Source: Hypericibacter terrae (GTDB taxonomy: Bacteria; Pseudomonadota; Alphaproteobacteria; Dongiales; Dongiaceae). From it: DNA of 64,000 nt. Position 1 is the stretch's first letter, and each line of letters starts with the position of its first letter. The position numbers and the translations under genes were made by a program. The stretch is from positions 4,391,570-4,455,569 of the forward strand of contig NZ_CP042906.1 in NCBI RefSeq assembly GCF_008728855.1, in the 5' to 3' direction. Positions 7,858 through 16,700 of this stretch are shown piece after piece. The notes beneath the pieces were generated by a model. It had not been told where the DNA came from. It did no database searches and worked only from the letters and a program-made list of their open reading frames with translations.

Positions 7858-9359
7858 GCGTTCCGCCGCTCCTGGAGATGAAAGGCATCGCCAAGGATTA
7901 TCGCGGCGTCGCCGCGCTGAAGAACATCGACTTCGACCTGCGGCGCGGCGAGGTGCATGCCCTCCTGGGCGAGAACGGGGCCGGCAAGTCGACGCTGGTC
8001 AAGATCCTGTCGGGCGCGGTCACCCCGACCCGAGGCGAAATCCGCATCAACGGCGAGCATATCCATATCGCCGGTCCGACGGATGCACGCCGACACAGGA
8101 TCGCGATGGTCTATCAGGAGACCAGCCTCGTCCCCTCCCTGACCGTCGCCCAGAATCTCTATCTCGGTGACGAGAAGTTCTATAACCGCCTGCGGGGAAC
8201 CTATATCGAGGCGCAGCAGCTTCTTCAGTCGCTGAACTTTCCCGTCGATCCGGCGGCAATCCTTCAGTCGCTCGGCACGGCCAAGCGGCAGATGGTCGAA
8301 ATCGCGCGCGCCGTCCGTCTCCAGGCGAAGATCATCATATTCGACGAGCCGACCGCGACTCTGACGCCCGAGGAGAAGCATCACCTCTTCGCCTTGATCG
8401 ACCGGCTGCGCAAGGAGCAGGTCTCGGTCATCTTCATCAGCCACGCGCTGGAGGAAGCGCTCGAGATCTCCGACCGGATCACCATCCTCAGGGACGGCGC
8501 CCACATCGTCACCGCCGACGCCAACACGCTTTCCCGCGAGACGATCATCCGTCACATGGTCGGCCGGTCGCTGACCGACGAGCTCTATGGCCAGGTGACC
8601 GATCCCCGCGCGATGCGCCGTCCCGGGGAAAGGGTGCTGAGCGTACAAAACCTCTCCATGCAGAACGTCGTGCGAAACTGCTCCTTCTCGATCTTTGCGG
8701 GGCAGGTCACCGGCATTTTCGGCCTCGTGGGCTCGGGCCGCACGGAAACGGCCCGGATCGTCGCAGGCGTCGCCAAGCGGGATTTCTTCCATGGCGGCGA
8801 GGTGCATTTCGACGGACGTTCCGTGCGCTACCGGACGCCGCGCCAGGCGGTCGGCGACGGCGTCGTCTATGTCACCGAGGATCGCAAGGGTGACGGGTAC
8901 TTCGAGACGATGTCGGTCGCGGAGAACATCTATATCGGGCGGATTTCGAGCCGCGAGTCGCATGGAATCGCGCTGAGCATGAGCGAGATGCGCGCGCTCG
9001 CCGCAAGCTGGACGGAGAAGCTCAACATCAGGACGTTGAACAGCGACGCGCGGGTCGTCGAACTCTCCGGCGGCAACCAGCAGAAGGTAGTCATCGCGAA
9101 GGGGCTGGTCCAGAAGCCCAAGCTGGTCATTTTCGACGAACCGACGCGCGGCGTAGATGTCGGCGCCATCGCCGAGATTCATCAGTTGATCGGCGAGCTT
9201 GCCGATGAAGGGCTCGCCGTGATCGTCATATCGTCCTACCTGCCGGAAATCCTGAGATTGTCCGACCGTATTCTGGTTTCGAGGCTGGGCCGGATCGTGG
9301 AGGAGCTTTCGCCCGCGGAGGCGACCTCGGAGGCGGTGATGTATGCGGCCGTCTATTAA
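7854..9359 (+). CDS. Sugar ABC transporter ATP-binding protein (RbsA/MglA type, two ATPase domains)
   Basis: Cytoplasmic ATPase of 501 aa that powers the importer encoded upstream; the length is standard for tandem sugar ATPases. The first half has Walker A GENGAGKST, the degenerate signature LGTAKRQMVEIARA and Walker B IIIFDEPTATLT. The second half has the usual degenerate Walker A GLVGSGRTE, a good signature ELSGGNQQKVVIAKGL and Walker B LVIFDEPTRGVDVGA. A single such protein serves both permease sites. It is the last gene of the operon, overlapping the propeller gene by 4 bp. The following gene is convergent. Confidence 0.93.
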   Translation: MSVPPLLEMKGIAKDYRGVAALKNIDFDLRRGEVHALLGENGAGKSTLVKILSGAVTPTRGEIRINGEHIHIAGPTDARRHRIAMVYQETSLVPSLTVAQNLYLGDEKFYNRLRGTYIEAQQLLQSLNFPVDPAAILQSLGTAKRQMVEIARAVRLQAKIIIFDEPTATLTPEEKHHLFALIDRLRKEQVSVIFISHALEEALEISDRITILRDGAHIVTADANTLSRETIIRHMVGRSLTDELYGQVTDPRAMRRPGERVLSVQNLSMQNVVRNCSFSIFAGQVTGIFGLVGSGRTETARIVAGVAKRDFFHGGEVHFDGRSVRYRTPRQAVGDGVVYVTEDRKGDGYFETMSVAENIYIGRISSRESHGIALSMSEMRALAASWTEKLNIRTLNSDARVVELSGGNQQKVVIAKGLVQKPKLVIFDEPTRGVDVGAIAEIHQLIGELADEGLAVIVISSYLPEILRLSDRILVSRLGRIVEELSPAEATSEAVMYAAVY

Positions 9360-9501
9360 ATTTGGCGGCGATTGCGGGCGCCCTCGTCGGGTCCGGCGAT
9401 GGCGAACTCGGCGATCTGGCGCAGCCACCTGCGGAGCCTCGAATGCTCGGGCGAGAACTGAAGCTTCGGCTCGTCGCAGGTCTCCCGGCGGCGGGTGTCT
9501 C

Positions 9502-11034
9502 TCACGGCACCGCGCGGCCGGTCTTCGGATCGAGGATGAGTGCCTGGGCGTGGGGCTTGCGAAAGTCGAACATTCCGTCGAGCGGACCCGCGAAGGCGTC
9601 GGCTGACTGTTCGCCGATCCGCCCAAGACTCCAATTGTCCTCGATGAAGCGCAGGATCGAGGTCTGGTCCGTCAGCGTGTGATCGACCGCGTTGACGCGC
9701 GCATAGGGCGATATCACCAGCAGCGGCAGGCGCGGCCCGAAGCCGCAGCGCGCGGGATCGTCGTTGGGCTTGGCGTTGCCGCAGCGCCCTGGCCCATTGA
9801 GGGCGTCGACGTCGGCGATGGCCGACCCGCGAACGATCGGCGGCATCACATGATCGTACCAGCCGTCCGAATCGTCGTAGGCGATGATGATCGCCGTGTC
9901 TTTCCAATAGGGCGACTTCTCGATCGCATTCACGATCGCGACCAGATGCGCCTGCTCGTCGAGCGGATTGGAATAGCCGGCATGCCCGTCCTGGTATTTC
10001 TTGGCCTTGACGAAGCTGACCGCCGGCAGATGGCCGTGGCTCAACGCATCATAGAAATCCGCCAGATCGTACTGGTGATTGGCCTGGTCCTGCTCGCCGA
10101 TCGTCGCGATCGACGTTGGCGCCAGGTGATGCGGGTTCGAGGTGCTTTCGTAATACTGGAACGGCTCGTGATGCGGGCTGTAGTCGGTCACGGCGGCATT
10201 GGCGATGTTGGTCGATTTGGCGCCGCAGACCGCCTTGCCGTCCCTGCTGCCGGTCGGGCGGAAGCCGCCTTGAAACCAGCCCCAGCTGACATGCTTCCCG
10301 TTCAGGAGATCGCCGATATTGCGCCCCGTCATGCCGACCAGCCCGGCCTTCGGATTCGAGCAATCGTCCAACTGCGGATCGGGATCGCCGATCATCGTGC
10401 CCTGCACCGTCAAGACCTCGTCCTCGATCTTGAGATCGGCGAGCAGCGCGCCGTGGGTCGTGCCGGCAACGAGATTGATCGCACCGGGCGAGGATGGGCC
10501 GAAGTTGGTGCCGAAGGAATTGTCGTTGAGCGCGAAACGTTGCGCATAGTTCCAGATCGCGGTCACCGTGTTGCCGTCGAAATAGCCCATCACGCCGCTG
10601 GGATCGCAATTCTTCCCGTCCGAGGAGGTGTGCTCGACGAACTTGTCCATGAGGCCGCCGTCGAAGGCGAGTTGCTCGGCGGTATATTCGTGATCCATGT
10701 CGCAGGTGACGGCCTGCTGCGGCGACAGGCGCGCCGGGTTGGCCGCATTGGGATTATTGGTCAGCAGCGCTTCGGTCAGGCCGTTGACGCTGGGCGTCTC
10801 CGGCTTCGCACGAAAGGCCGGCTCGCCCGGCAGATTGAGCGCCTTCGGGTAGGTGGCGAAGTAGTGATCGAAGGAAACATTCTCCTGATAGAGCACGATG
10901 ACATGCTTGATCGGCGTTGCGGTTGCCGGTGCGGCCGCGCTTGAAGGACCCGCGCCGAGGCCCGCCATTGTCATGACGAGAATGCCGGCACCGAACGTCA
11001 GGCCGGTCCCGATACGCCAACCCCCGATGGTCAT
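9502..11034 (-). CDS. Secreted phosphoesterase (phospholipase C / acid phosphatase family)
   Basis: Exported enzyme of 510 aa predicted to hydrolyse phosphoesters in the periplasm or outside the cell. Residues 1-35 form a signal peptide with a hydrophobic core ending near SSAAAPA. The mature protein opens with the Phosphoesterase-family (PF04185) motif HVIVLYQENVSFDHYFATYP, which holds the Glu-Asn metal-site pair and the catalytic Ser. Later it shows SFGTNFGPSSPGAINL, a DGHAGYSNPLDEQ segment and the IIIAYDDSDGWYDHVMPP metal-binding block. Start 11034 has GGGGAG upstream; the open frame continues 25 codons further. It stands alone, convergent with the ABC operon. Phospholipase versus acid phosphatase activity cannot be separated by eye. 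Confidence 0.85.
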   Translation of the reverse strand: MTIGGWRIGTGLTFGAGILVMTMAGLGAGPSSAAAPATATPIKHVIVLYQENVSFDHYFATYPKALNLPGEPAFRAKPETPSVNGLTEALLTNNPNAANPARLSPQQAVTCDMDHEYTAEQLAFDGGLMDKFVEHTSSDGKNCDPSGVMGYFDGNTVTAIWNYAQRFALNDNSFGTNFGPSSPGAINLVAGTTHGALLADLKIEDEVLTVQGTMIGDPDPQLDDCSNPKAGLVGMTGRNIGDLLNGKHVSWGWFQGGFRPTGSRDGKAVCGAKSTNIANAAVTDYSPHHEPFQYYESTSNPHHLAPTSIATIGEQDQANHQYDLADFYDALSHGHLPAVSFVKAKKYQDGHAGYSNPLDEQAHLVAIVNAIEKSPYWKDTAIIIAYDDSDGWYDHVMPPIVRGSAIADVDALNGPGRCGNAKPNDDPARCGFGPRLPLLVISPYARVNAVDHTLTDQTSILRFIEDNWSLGRIGEQSADAFAGPLDGMFDFRKPHAQALILDPKTGRAVP

Positions 11035-11265
11035 GATTTCGCTCCCCTGCTCCGGCGCCCGGCCCGAATCATTGCGATCGCCGCGACCCGCCGACGGCCG
11101 ACGGGGCACGCACGCCGTCTTAGCGCCGTGAGCCGACGCGATTTATGACATCGGGCCCGGCCGGCGATCAATTCGGCCGTGGATTTCCATTAAATAAGCG
11201 AAAGGATCGGGGGACGGCTGCGGCCCCCTTGCCGCCATGATCCCGGCGATCGGCGTGGTCGCGCG

Positions 11266-12171
11266 TCAGAGCTTGCCCAGCATCTCGGCATAGCGGCGCG
11301 CCGTCTCGAGGCCGAAGCGCGTCGCCGCCCCGGAGGGCGCCCGCGGCGCCGTCTCGGCGATGCCGAGGCGGTGGCCCAGCACCTGCTTGCCATAGATCAG
11401 GAAGGTCCCCATCGATTCCATCAGGAAGACCAGCAGCGGCAGCACGCTCTGGTAAAGCCGCTCCGCCTCCGCCATCGAGTCCGGCTTGCCGCTCGCCATC
11501 AGATCGAAGATCCGCGTCGTGACGTCGAAGGTCTCCGCGCCCGGAATGAATCCCACGGCGCCGGCCCGCATCGAATCGACCATCTCGACGCCGGCCCGGC
11601 CGTTGAACACATCCATCGCGCCATCGACCTCCTGCATCAGCTCGGCGATCGAGAGCGCCGTCGCCTCGAGCTTGACGATCGAGAGATTGGGATGCGCCTT
11701 GTTCAGCGCCTTGATGCCGCCATGGCTCAAACCGATGCCGAGATATTCCGGTGCGTTCTGGATTCCGAGCGGCAGGGAGGATTTCTCCGCCACGGCCCCG
11801 AAGAAGCGGATGAGCTCGATCTCGGGCACGCCCTTGACCGGCGGCGGCTGCAGGATCACCCACTTCGCGCCGAGGCCGGCGGCGGCCTTGACGAAATCGC
11901 TCTGGCCCGCCGCCGTGACCTCGGCCACCGTGACCGCCAGCGGCACCCGGCCGCCGATGTCCTCGGCCACCCATTCCATGACCGTGTGGCGTTCGGCCAG
12001 CGACAGCTTGTTGACCTCGGTCGCGAGCCCGAGCACCGCGACGCCATGGACCTTGTGCGCCAGCAGGGACGCGACCTGCTTGCGCATCGCGCTTCGGGAC
12101 AGGTTGCCGTTCGCGTCGAACAGCGCATAGACCATCGGGTAATTGCCGAAGAAGCCGGATCTGGTTTTCAT
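11266..12171 (-). CDS. Dihydrodipicolinate synthase/N-acetylneuraminate lyase (DapA) family protein
   Basis: Class I aldolase-type TIM barrel of 301 aa, the usual length. The Schiff-base lysine is visible in SIVKLEAT near residue 165. The tyrosine normally found in the YNxP motif of DapA is not there: the equivalent segment reads IQNAPEY. The substrate is therefore probably not pyruvate plus aspartate semialdehyde, and a catabolic 2-keto-acid aldolase or dehydratase is more likely. It lies directly downstream of the LacI gene. Its promoter carries a candidate LacI operator (12229-12242) 58 bp before the start; the same site stands before the amino-acid ABC transporter, so the enzyme and uptake system are probably co-regulated. 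Confidence 0.85.
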   Translation of the reverse strand: MKTRSGFFGNYPMVYALFDANGNLSRSAMRKQVASLLAHKVHGVAVLGLATEVNKLSLAERHTVMEWVAEDIGGRVPLAVTVAEVTAAGQSDFVKAAAGLGAKWVILQPPPVKGVPEIELIRFFGAVAEKSSLPLGIQNAPEYLGIGLSHGGIKALNKAHPNLSIVKLEATALSIAELMQEVDGAMDVFNGRAGVEMVDSMRAGAVGFIPGAETFDVTTRIFDLMASGKPDSMAEAERLYQSVLPLLVFLMESMGTFLIYGKQVLGHRLGIAETAPRAPSGAATRFGLETARRYAEMLGKL

Positions 12172-12228
12172 GGGGAAGCCTTCGGATCTCGCATGACGGG
12201 CGGAAAGTGGACTGGGGAAAGCCGGTTT

Positions 12229-12242
12229 GTGTAACGTTAAAC
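12229..12242 (-). promoter_or_regulatory. Candidate LacI operator upstream of the DapA-like gene
   Basis: The 14-mer GTGTAACGTTAAAC has a palindromic TAACGTTA core with a central CpG, as in LacI/GalR operators. The same sequence, extended to 15 bp on the plus strand, recurs at 16043-16056 upstream of the ABC binding-protein gene. A LacI gene lies between the two target operons. Confidence 0.7.
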
Positions 12243-12312
12243 TAACGCTTCGCCGCGGGCCTGTCCATCGCTCCCGCGCACCCGTTCAGAAGGGCCGAAC
12301 GGAACCGCGCCA

Positions 12313-13452
12313 TCAGGTCGAGCCGCCGCGCTGCAGCGCCACCGGATAGACGATGTCGGTCTGCGTGAAGCTGCCGTCGGCCAGGCGCTTGAGGATCTCG
12401 GACCCTCCGCGCGCGCCGATCTCATAGGCCGGCGAACGAACGGTCGTCAGCACCGGGTCGGTATATTGCCAGAACTCGAAGGCGTTGAAGCCGGTGAGGA
12501 TCACCTGTTCCGGAATCCTGATCCCGCGCGCCGCCAGCAGTTTCATGGCGCTGATGCCCATCTGGTCGTTGCCGGCCAGGATGGCGTCGGGCAGCCCATG
12601 CGTGTCGAGATCCTGTGCCAGCGCCGCCTGGGTGCCGCGGAACTCGCCATCGCCGCAAGTGACGATACGAAGCTCGGCGCCATTCTTCTGCTGCCGGATC
12701 GCCTCGCGGATGCCTTTGATTCGCTCCCCGATCGCCGGCCAGTACAGCTCCGGCACCAGCATCGCGAGGCGCTTGGCGCCGCCGTCGAGCGCCACCTGCC
12801 CCAGCATCCGACCGCCGCCCCGGTCATCCTGCCGGATGCTGCAAAGGTCGACCGCGGGAAACTTCAGGATCTCCTGGAACAGAACGATCGGCTGTCCCAG
12901 GCCCAGCAGCGTCTCCACCACGCCGCGCCGGATCGCGTCGCTGCCGGAGAGCATCACGCAGATCGCATCGGTCCGGATATCGCGGACCATCGGCGAGCCC
13001 TTGAAGGCGGCCGCCGAATGCCCTTGCAACAGCAGCCCGTAACCGTTGGCGTTGAGATGGTTGCCGAGACCCGACACGACATGGGTGATGAAGGGATCGG
13101 CCAGGTAGTTCGGCATATCGTCCACGATCACCATGCCGATCGAAAGCCGCTTCGACAGCCTCAGGCTGCGCGCCATCGTATGGGGCCGATAGCCCAGCTT
13201 CTCGATCTGGGCCTCGATGCGCAGACGGGTCTCGGGCCGCATCGAACCGACGCGGCCATTCATCAGATTGGACACGGTCATGGGCGAGACGCCGGAAGCC
13301 TCCGCCACGTCGCGCAAGGTGGCGCGGCCCCCGGCCGGCTTTGCGGCCCCCGGGCGCGGCGGACCCGCCTTCGCCACGCCCGTTTCTCCAGACGGGGATC
13401 TGGACGGACCACGTTTCACGCCGGGCGATTTCGGGGATTTTCGTGCTGTCAT
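12313..13452 (-). CDS. LacI-family transcriptional repressor
   Basis: Repressor of 379 aa. After a basic, low-complexity N-terminal tail (about 55 residues) comes the LacI helix-turn-helix ATLRDVAEASGVSPMTVSNLMNGR and hinge region. A sugar-binding-protein-like effector domain follows (SIGMVIVDDMPNYLADPFI; DAILAGNDQMGISAMKLLAARGIRIPEQVILTGFNAFEF). ATG 13452 was chosen; the frame continues upstream and the true start could also be just before the helix-turn-helix, so the long tail is uncertain. It sits between the DapA-like gene and the polar amino-acid ABC genes. Both have the same CpG-centred palindrome in their promoters, making these the likely regulon. Confidence 0.87.
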   Translation of the reverse strand: MTARKSPKSPGVKRGPSRSPSGETGVAKAGPPRPGAAKPAGGRATLRDVAEASGVSPMTVSNLMNGRVGSMRPETRLRIEAQIEKLGYRPHTMARSLRLSKRLSIGMVIVDDMPNYLADPFITHVVSGLGNHLNANGYGLLLQGHSAAAFKGSPMVRDIRTDAICVMLSGSDAIRRGVVETLLGLGQPIVLFQEILKFPAVDLCSIRQDDRGGGRMLGQVALDGGAKRLAMLVPELYWPAIGERIKGIREAIRQQKNGAELRIVTCGDGEFRGTQAALAQDLDTHGLPDAILAGNDQMGISAMKLLAARGIRIPEQVILTGFNAFEFWQYTDPVLTTVRSPAYEIGARGGSEILKRLADGSFTQTDIVYPVALQRGGST

Positions 13453-13575
13453 CCGGGGCGGCCGAAGCCGGGGTTGCGGGAGTCCTTTCGGAGTCGAGGC
13501 CCGATCATAGCGGGTCACGCGGACCCGCGCTGCGGGGGCCCGGCGTTTCAGCGGGGGCCCGCGGGGCAAGAGCCT

Positions 13576-14334
13576 CTAGCCTTTGGCCGCCTCGAGCGGG
13601 GTCCGGTCCAGGACCGCCCGCAGGAACAGCTGCAGCCGGTCGCTTCTGGGCCGGGCGAACAGCGCGTCCGGCAGCCCTTCCTCGACGATCCGGCCGCCAT
13701 CCATGAAGACGACCCGGTCGGCGACCTCGCGGGCGAAACCCATCTCGTGGGTCACGATCAGCATGGTCATGCCCTGCTTCGCCAGCGCGCGGATCACCTG
13801 CAGCACCTCGCCCACCAGCTCGGGATCGAGCGCCGAGGTGATCTCGTCCAGCAGCAGCAATTTCGGCTCCATGGCCAGCGAGCGCGCGATCGCCACGCGC
13901 TGCTTCTGGCCGCCCGAGAGCTGCGAGGGGAAGGCCTGGCTCTTGTCGGCGAGACCCACCCGCGCCAGGAGATCTCGGCCGCGGGCCTCCGCCTCGGTTC
14001 GGGACAGCTTCAGCACCTGCACCGGCGCCTCGATCACGTTCGCCAGCACCGACATATGGGTGAAGAGATTGAAGTGCTGGAACACCATGCCCATCCGCGC
14101 CCGCATGGCCCGCAGCTTCGGGCCCGGCACCACAGGTTCGCCCTGGAAGAGGACGCGACCGCCCGACGGTTCTTCGAGCCGGTTCACGCAGCGCAACAGA
14201 GTCGATTTGCCCGACCCCGAAGGACCGATGATGGCGACCGTCTCGCCTTCCCTCACCGCGAGATCGACGCCGTCCAGCACCGTATGGGTGCCGAAGCGCT
14301 TGACCAGGCCTTCGAGGACCAGGACATCGCTCAT
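13576..14334 (-). CDS. Polar amino-acid ABC transporter ATP-binding protein (GlnQ type)
   Basis: ATPase of 252 aa powering the importer with the permease and binding protein at 14331-15950. It has Walker A GPSGSGKST, Q-loop near MVFQHFNLF, signature LSGGQKQRVAIARSL, Walker B LLLLDEITSALDPE and the switch His in VTHEMGF. ALDPE and FNLF(T)H are typical of amino-acid rather than sugar or peptide ATPases. Its start overlaps the permease stop by ATGA, so the two are coupled. It ends the transport operon; the LacI gene starts about 120 bp further on. Confidence 0.93.
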   Translation of the reverse strand: MSDVLVLEGLVKRFGTHTVLDGVDLAVREGETVAIIGPSGSGKSTLLRCVNRLEEPSGGRVLFQGEPVVPGPKLRAMRARMGMVFQHFNLFTHMSVLANVIEAPVQVLKLSRTEAEARGRDLLARVGLADKSQAFPSQLSGGQKQRVAIARSLAMEPKLLLLDEITSALDPELVGEVLQVIRALAKQGMTMLIVTHEMGFAREVADRVVFMDGGRIVEEGLPDALFARPRSDRLQLFLRAVLDRTPLEAAKG

Positions 14335-14984
14335 CGCGGCGGACGCCGGAGCTCGAGCCGGCGCGCGAGCCGGGACAAGGGAATGCAGATGGCGAGATAG
14401 ATCATGCCGGCCACCAGATAGATATCCATGCTGCGGAAGGTCTGGCTCGCCACGTCATAGGACCGGTACATGATTTCCGGCACCGAGATGGTGAGCGCCA
14501 GCGAGGTGTCCTTGATCAGCGAGATCAGGTAGTTCGTGAAGGGCGGCAGCATCATGACCGAGGCCTGCGGCAGGACGATCCGGCGCATGATCTGCAGCGG
14601 CGACATGCCGAGGCTGGTCGCGGCTTCGACCTGGCCGCGATCGACCGCCTCGATGCCGGCGCGGATGATCTCGGTGACATAGGCGCCGCCGAGGATCGAA
14701 AGCGTGATCACCGCGGCGCTGAAGGGATCGAGCCGCACGCCATAGGAGGCGAGCCCGAAATAGATCAGGAAGATCTGCAGCAGCGCGGGCGTGCCGCGGA
14801 TGACCTCGACATAGATATTGCCGAGCCAGCGCAAGGGACGCTGCCTCGCTCCCTTGGCGAGGGCCCCCAGCAGGCCCAGCACCAGGCTGCCCAGCAGCGA
14901 CAGCGCCGTCAGCTCGGCCGTGATGATGATGCCCTTCGCGACATAGGGCAGATAGGTCAGGGCGAAGGTGAAGAAGTCGGTCAT
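14331..14984 (-). CDS. Polar amino-acid ABC transporter permease (HisM/GlnP type)
   Basis: Inner-membrane subunit of 217 aa with about five hydrophobic segments. The family signature is clear: YVEVIRGTPALLQIFLIYFGL, then GAYVTEIIRAGIEAVDRGQVEAATSLGMSPLQIMRRIVLPQA, the EAA loop that contacts the ATPase. Start 14984 (MTDFF) was preferred; a GTG 60 nt upstream would fall inside the terminator at 15012-15049. Only one permease gene is present, so the channel is probably a homodimer. It overlaps the ATPase gene by 4 bp and follows the binding-protein gene after a terminator. Confidence 0.92.
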   Translation of the reverse strand: MTDFFTFALTYLPYVAKGIIITAELTALSLLGSLVLGLLGALAKGARQRPLRWLGNIYVEVIRGTPALLQIFLIYFGLASYGVRLDPFSAAVITLSILGGAYVTEIIRAGIEAVDRGQVEAATSLGMSPLQIMRRIVLPQASVMMLPPFTNYLISLIKDTSLALTISVPEIMYRSYDVASQTFRSMDIYLVAGMIYLAICIPLSRLARRLELRRPPR

Positions 14985-15011
14985 CGCAAAGGCGGCCAGC
15001 CGGGCAGCGTC

Positions 15012-15049
15012 AAAAAAAGAGGGGTGGCGGCTTGCGACCGCCACACCCC
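15012..15049 (-). terminator. Rho-independent terminator/attenuator after the amino-acid binding-protein gene
   Basis: On the minus strand a GTGGCGG/CCGCCAC stem (15038-15044 with 15024-15030), extended by three G-C pairs past a one-base bulge, is followed by TCTTTTTTT. It lies about 30 nt after the binding-protein stop and before the permease start. Like the terminator at 4599-4639 it would lower expression of the membrane subunits relative to the receptor. Confidence 0.78.
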
Positions 15050-15080
15050 CGTCACGAGCGGTCTCGTTGCTGAAGCGAGA

Positions 15081-15950
15081 TTACATCTTTCCGGTCAGAT
15101 AGGCCGGGCTCGTCAGTCCGTATTTCGCCATGATGGTCTTGCCCTCGCCGGCATCGACCAGCCGCTTGATCTCGGTATCGAAGGCCTTGATCAGCGAGTC
15201 GGTGCCTTCCTGGGCGAAGACGAAGAAGGTGCCGGGCAGCATGTCGCTGCCGAGATATTCCGGCGGCATGTATTCGACCACCTTGAGGTCGTAGCTCGGA
15301 TTCTGGATCACCGCGTAATCGAAGGTGAAGCCCCACCAGATCGCCGCATCGACGCGGCCGGCCTTCAGATCCATCAGCATCGGGTCGGCCGACTCGTATT
15401 TGCGAATCTCGCCCGCGCCGAACTTCTCCTGGAGCTTGGTCGCTTCCTGTTCCTGCGCCGAGCCGCGAACGGTGCCCAGCACCTTGCCTTTCATGTCGGC
15501 GAAGGACTTGATCGAGGCATCGTCCTTCCTGGCGATCAGCACGTCGACGCCGTACCAGATCGGCAGTTCGTTATAGGCCATGACCTTCTTGCGCTCTTCG
15601 GTGCGATAGAGCCCGACGATCGTGTCGACGCGGCCCGACTGCAGCGCCGGTGCCAGGGCCGAATGGGTCAGGATGACCGGATCGACCTCGACGCCGAGCG
15701 ACTTGCCGATCGCCTTGGTGAAATCGGCATCGATCCCCATCCATTCGCCCGAACCGATATCGATCCAGCTCTCCGGCGGGATGCTGAAGGCACCGACGCG
15801 CATGTAGCCGCGCTTCTTGATCTCGGCGAGCAGGTCGGCCGACAGGGCCGGCCTGCCGGCGGCGGCAACGGCCGCCACGGCCGCAGCGCCCGCCACGAAC
15901 ATGCGCCGCGAGACCGAACCGTTGAGCTTCGTTTCGTTGAGTTTCGACAT
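15081..15950 (-). CDS. Amino-acid ABC transporter substrate-binding protein (SBP_bac_3)
   Basis: Periplasmic receptor of 289 aa. The N terminus has an SRRMFVAGAAAVAAVAAAG stretch that resembles a Tat-type signal (two Arg followed by an Ala-rich core), cut near ALSA. The mature protein has the SBP_bac_3 layout: IPPESWIDIGSGEWMGIDADFTKAIGKSLG, ALQSGRVDTIVGLYRTEERK and MKGKVLGTVRGSAQEQ. Start 15950 has GAGGAGGG upstream. It is the first gene of the transporter, and its promoter region carries the candidate LacI operator at 16043-16056. The ligand is an amino acid or a related small carboxylate; the DapA-like partner suggests something that feeds an aldolase, which is inference. Confidence 0.9.
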   Translation of the reverse strand: MSKLNETKLNGSVSRRMFVAGAAAVAAVAAAGRPALSADLLAEIKKRGYMRVGAFSIPPESWIDIGSGEWMGIDADFTKAIGKSLGVEVDPVILTHSALAPALQSGRVDTIVGLYRTEERKKVMAYNELPIWYGVDVLIARKDDASIKSFADMKGKVLGTVRGSAQEQEATKLQEKFGAGEIRKYESADPMLMDLKAGRVDAAIWWGFTFDYAVIQNPSYDLKVVEYMPPEYLGSDMLPGTFFVFAQEGTDSLIKAFDTEIKRLVDAGEGKTIMAKYGLTSPAYLTGKM

Positions 15951-16042
15951 CGGCAGCCCTCCTCTGGATTTGTGTTTTTTCCCGACCTCTGGGCGAGCCG
16001 GGCAGAACCATCCTCCTGCCGGCGTCGCTTCAGGTCGATTTA

Positions 16043-16056
16043 GTGTAACGTTAAAC
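16043..16056 (-). promoter_or_regulatory. Candidate LacI operator upstream of the amino-acid ABC operon
   Basis: GTGTAACGTTAAAC is identical to the site at 12229-12242. On the minus strand both copies read AGTTTAACGTTACAC followed by A or T and AA. It lies 93 bp upstream of the binding-protein start, where a promoter is expected. Confidence 0.7.
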
Positions 16057-16674
16057 TTGGCAGCCGGGCGAGTCAACGGGCTCGAGGTTTTGCGGGTCCG
16101 ACGGCGGCGCGGCGGGAGGAAGAGGCGACGGATCTTCGAGGGACGTCGTCGAGCGGACGATCCCGCGCTTCGGCAACGCCGAGCCGCTTCGCGGCGGCGG
16201 CGATTGCGCCGGAGCGTTTGCGCATGTTCATTCCCTAATGCCGCATATTCGTTCTCTAATTCGGAAGTTCTCCGCTCCAGATGCTCACCTGTGACGGGCG
16301 ATGGATTTCGTCGCGCAGGATTCGGGGCATGACGCCGTGTTGACAATGAGAGGCCCGGTATTTCCGCCTCGGCGGAAGAAAGGCCGGCGAAGAGATGCCG
16401 GCATACTCGACGATGTCAATGGCAGAGCATCGGCTTTTGAATGCGTCGCAGCGGCTGCCATATCGCGGCCTGGACCGGTGCGTTGCTCGCAACCGGTTCC
16501 GCGGCAATAAAAATATTTCGATTTGCGGCTTGACCGACTCGGGCGACACCCCTTCTTCTTTATATGGGTTATTAGGATTTACGCTCACATCTCTGATTCG
16601 AGCGGATGAATCCATGGCCGTCTCAGTTAGCCGGGTGTGCCGCGGGCCGCCTCAGGCCGGGCCGCCGACACTCC

Positions 16675-16700
16675 GGAACGATGCAATAGGCGGACGCGTT
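16675..16700 (+). promoter_or_regulatory. EcfG-type general stress promoter upstream of prkA
   Basis: GGAAC at 16675-16679 and CGTT at 16697-16700 are separated by 17 nt, an exact match to the GGAAC-N16/17-CGTT consensus of the alphaproteobacterial general-stress sigma factor EcfG. Transcription would begin near 16707, leaving a leader of about 300 nt before prkA. Confidence 0.65.

Noticed and set aside
9360-9501. Minus-strand tail reading RRWLRQIAEFAIAG between the ATPase and phosphoesterase genes
   Set aside because: It looked like a gene remnant, but it continues a shadow frame of the phosphoesterase gene and matches no family I know.
7836-9626. 596-codon open frame on the minus strand
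   Set aside because: Antisense to the RbsA-type ATPase, whose Walker and signature motifs are intact.
12466-14400. 644-codon open frame on the plus strand
   Set aside because: It is antisense to the LacI and GlnQ-type genes, which have clear motifs, and its product is a low-complexity His/Arg/Gly-rich sequence typical of shadow frames in G+C-rich DNA.
16256-16615. 119-codon frame on the minus strand in the prkA upstream region
   Set aside because: No Shine-Dalgarno sequence, no recognisable motif, and composition unlike neighbouring proteins.
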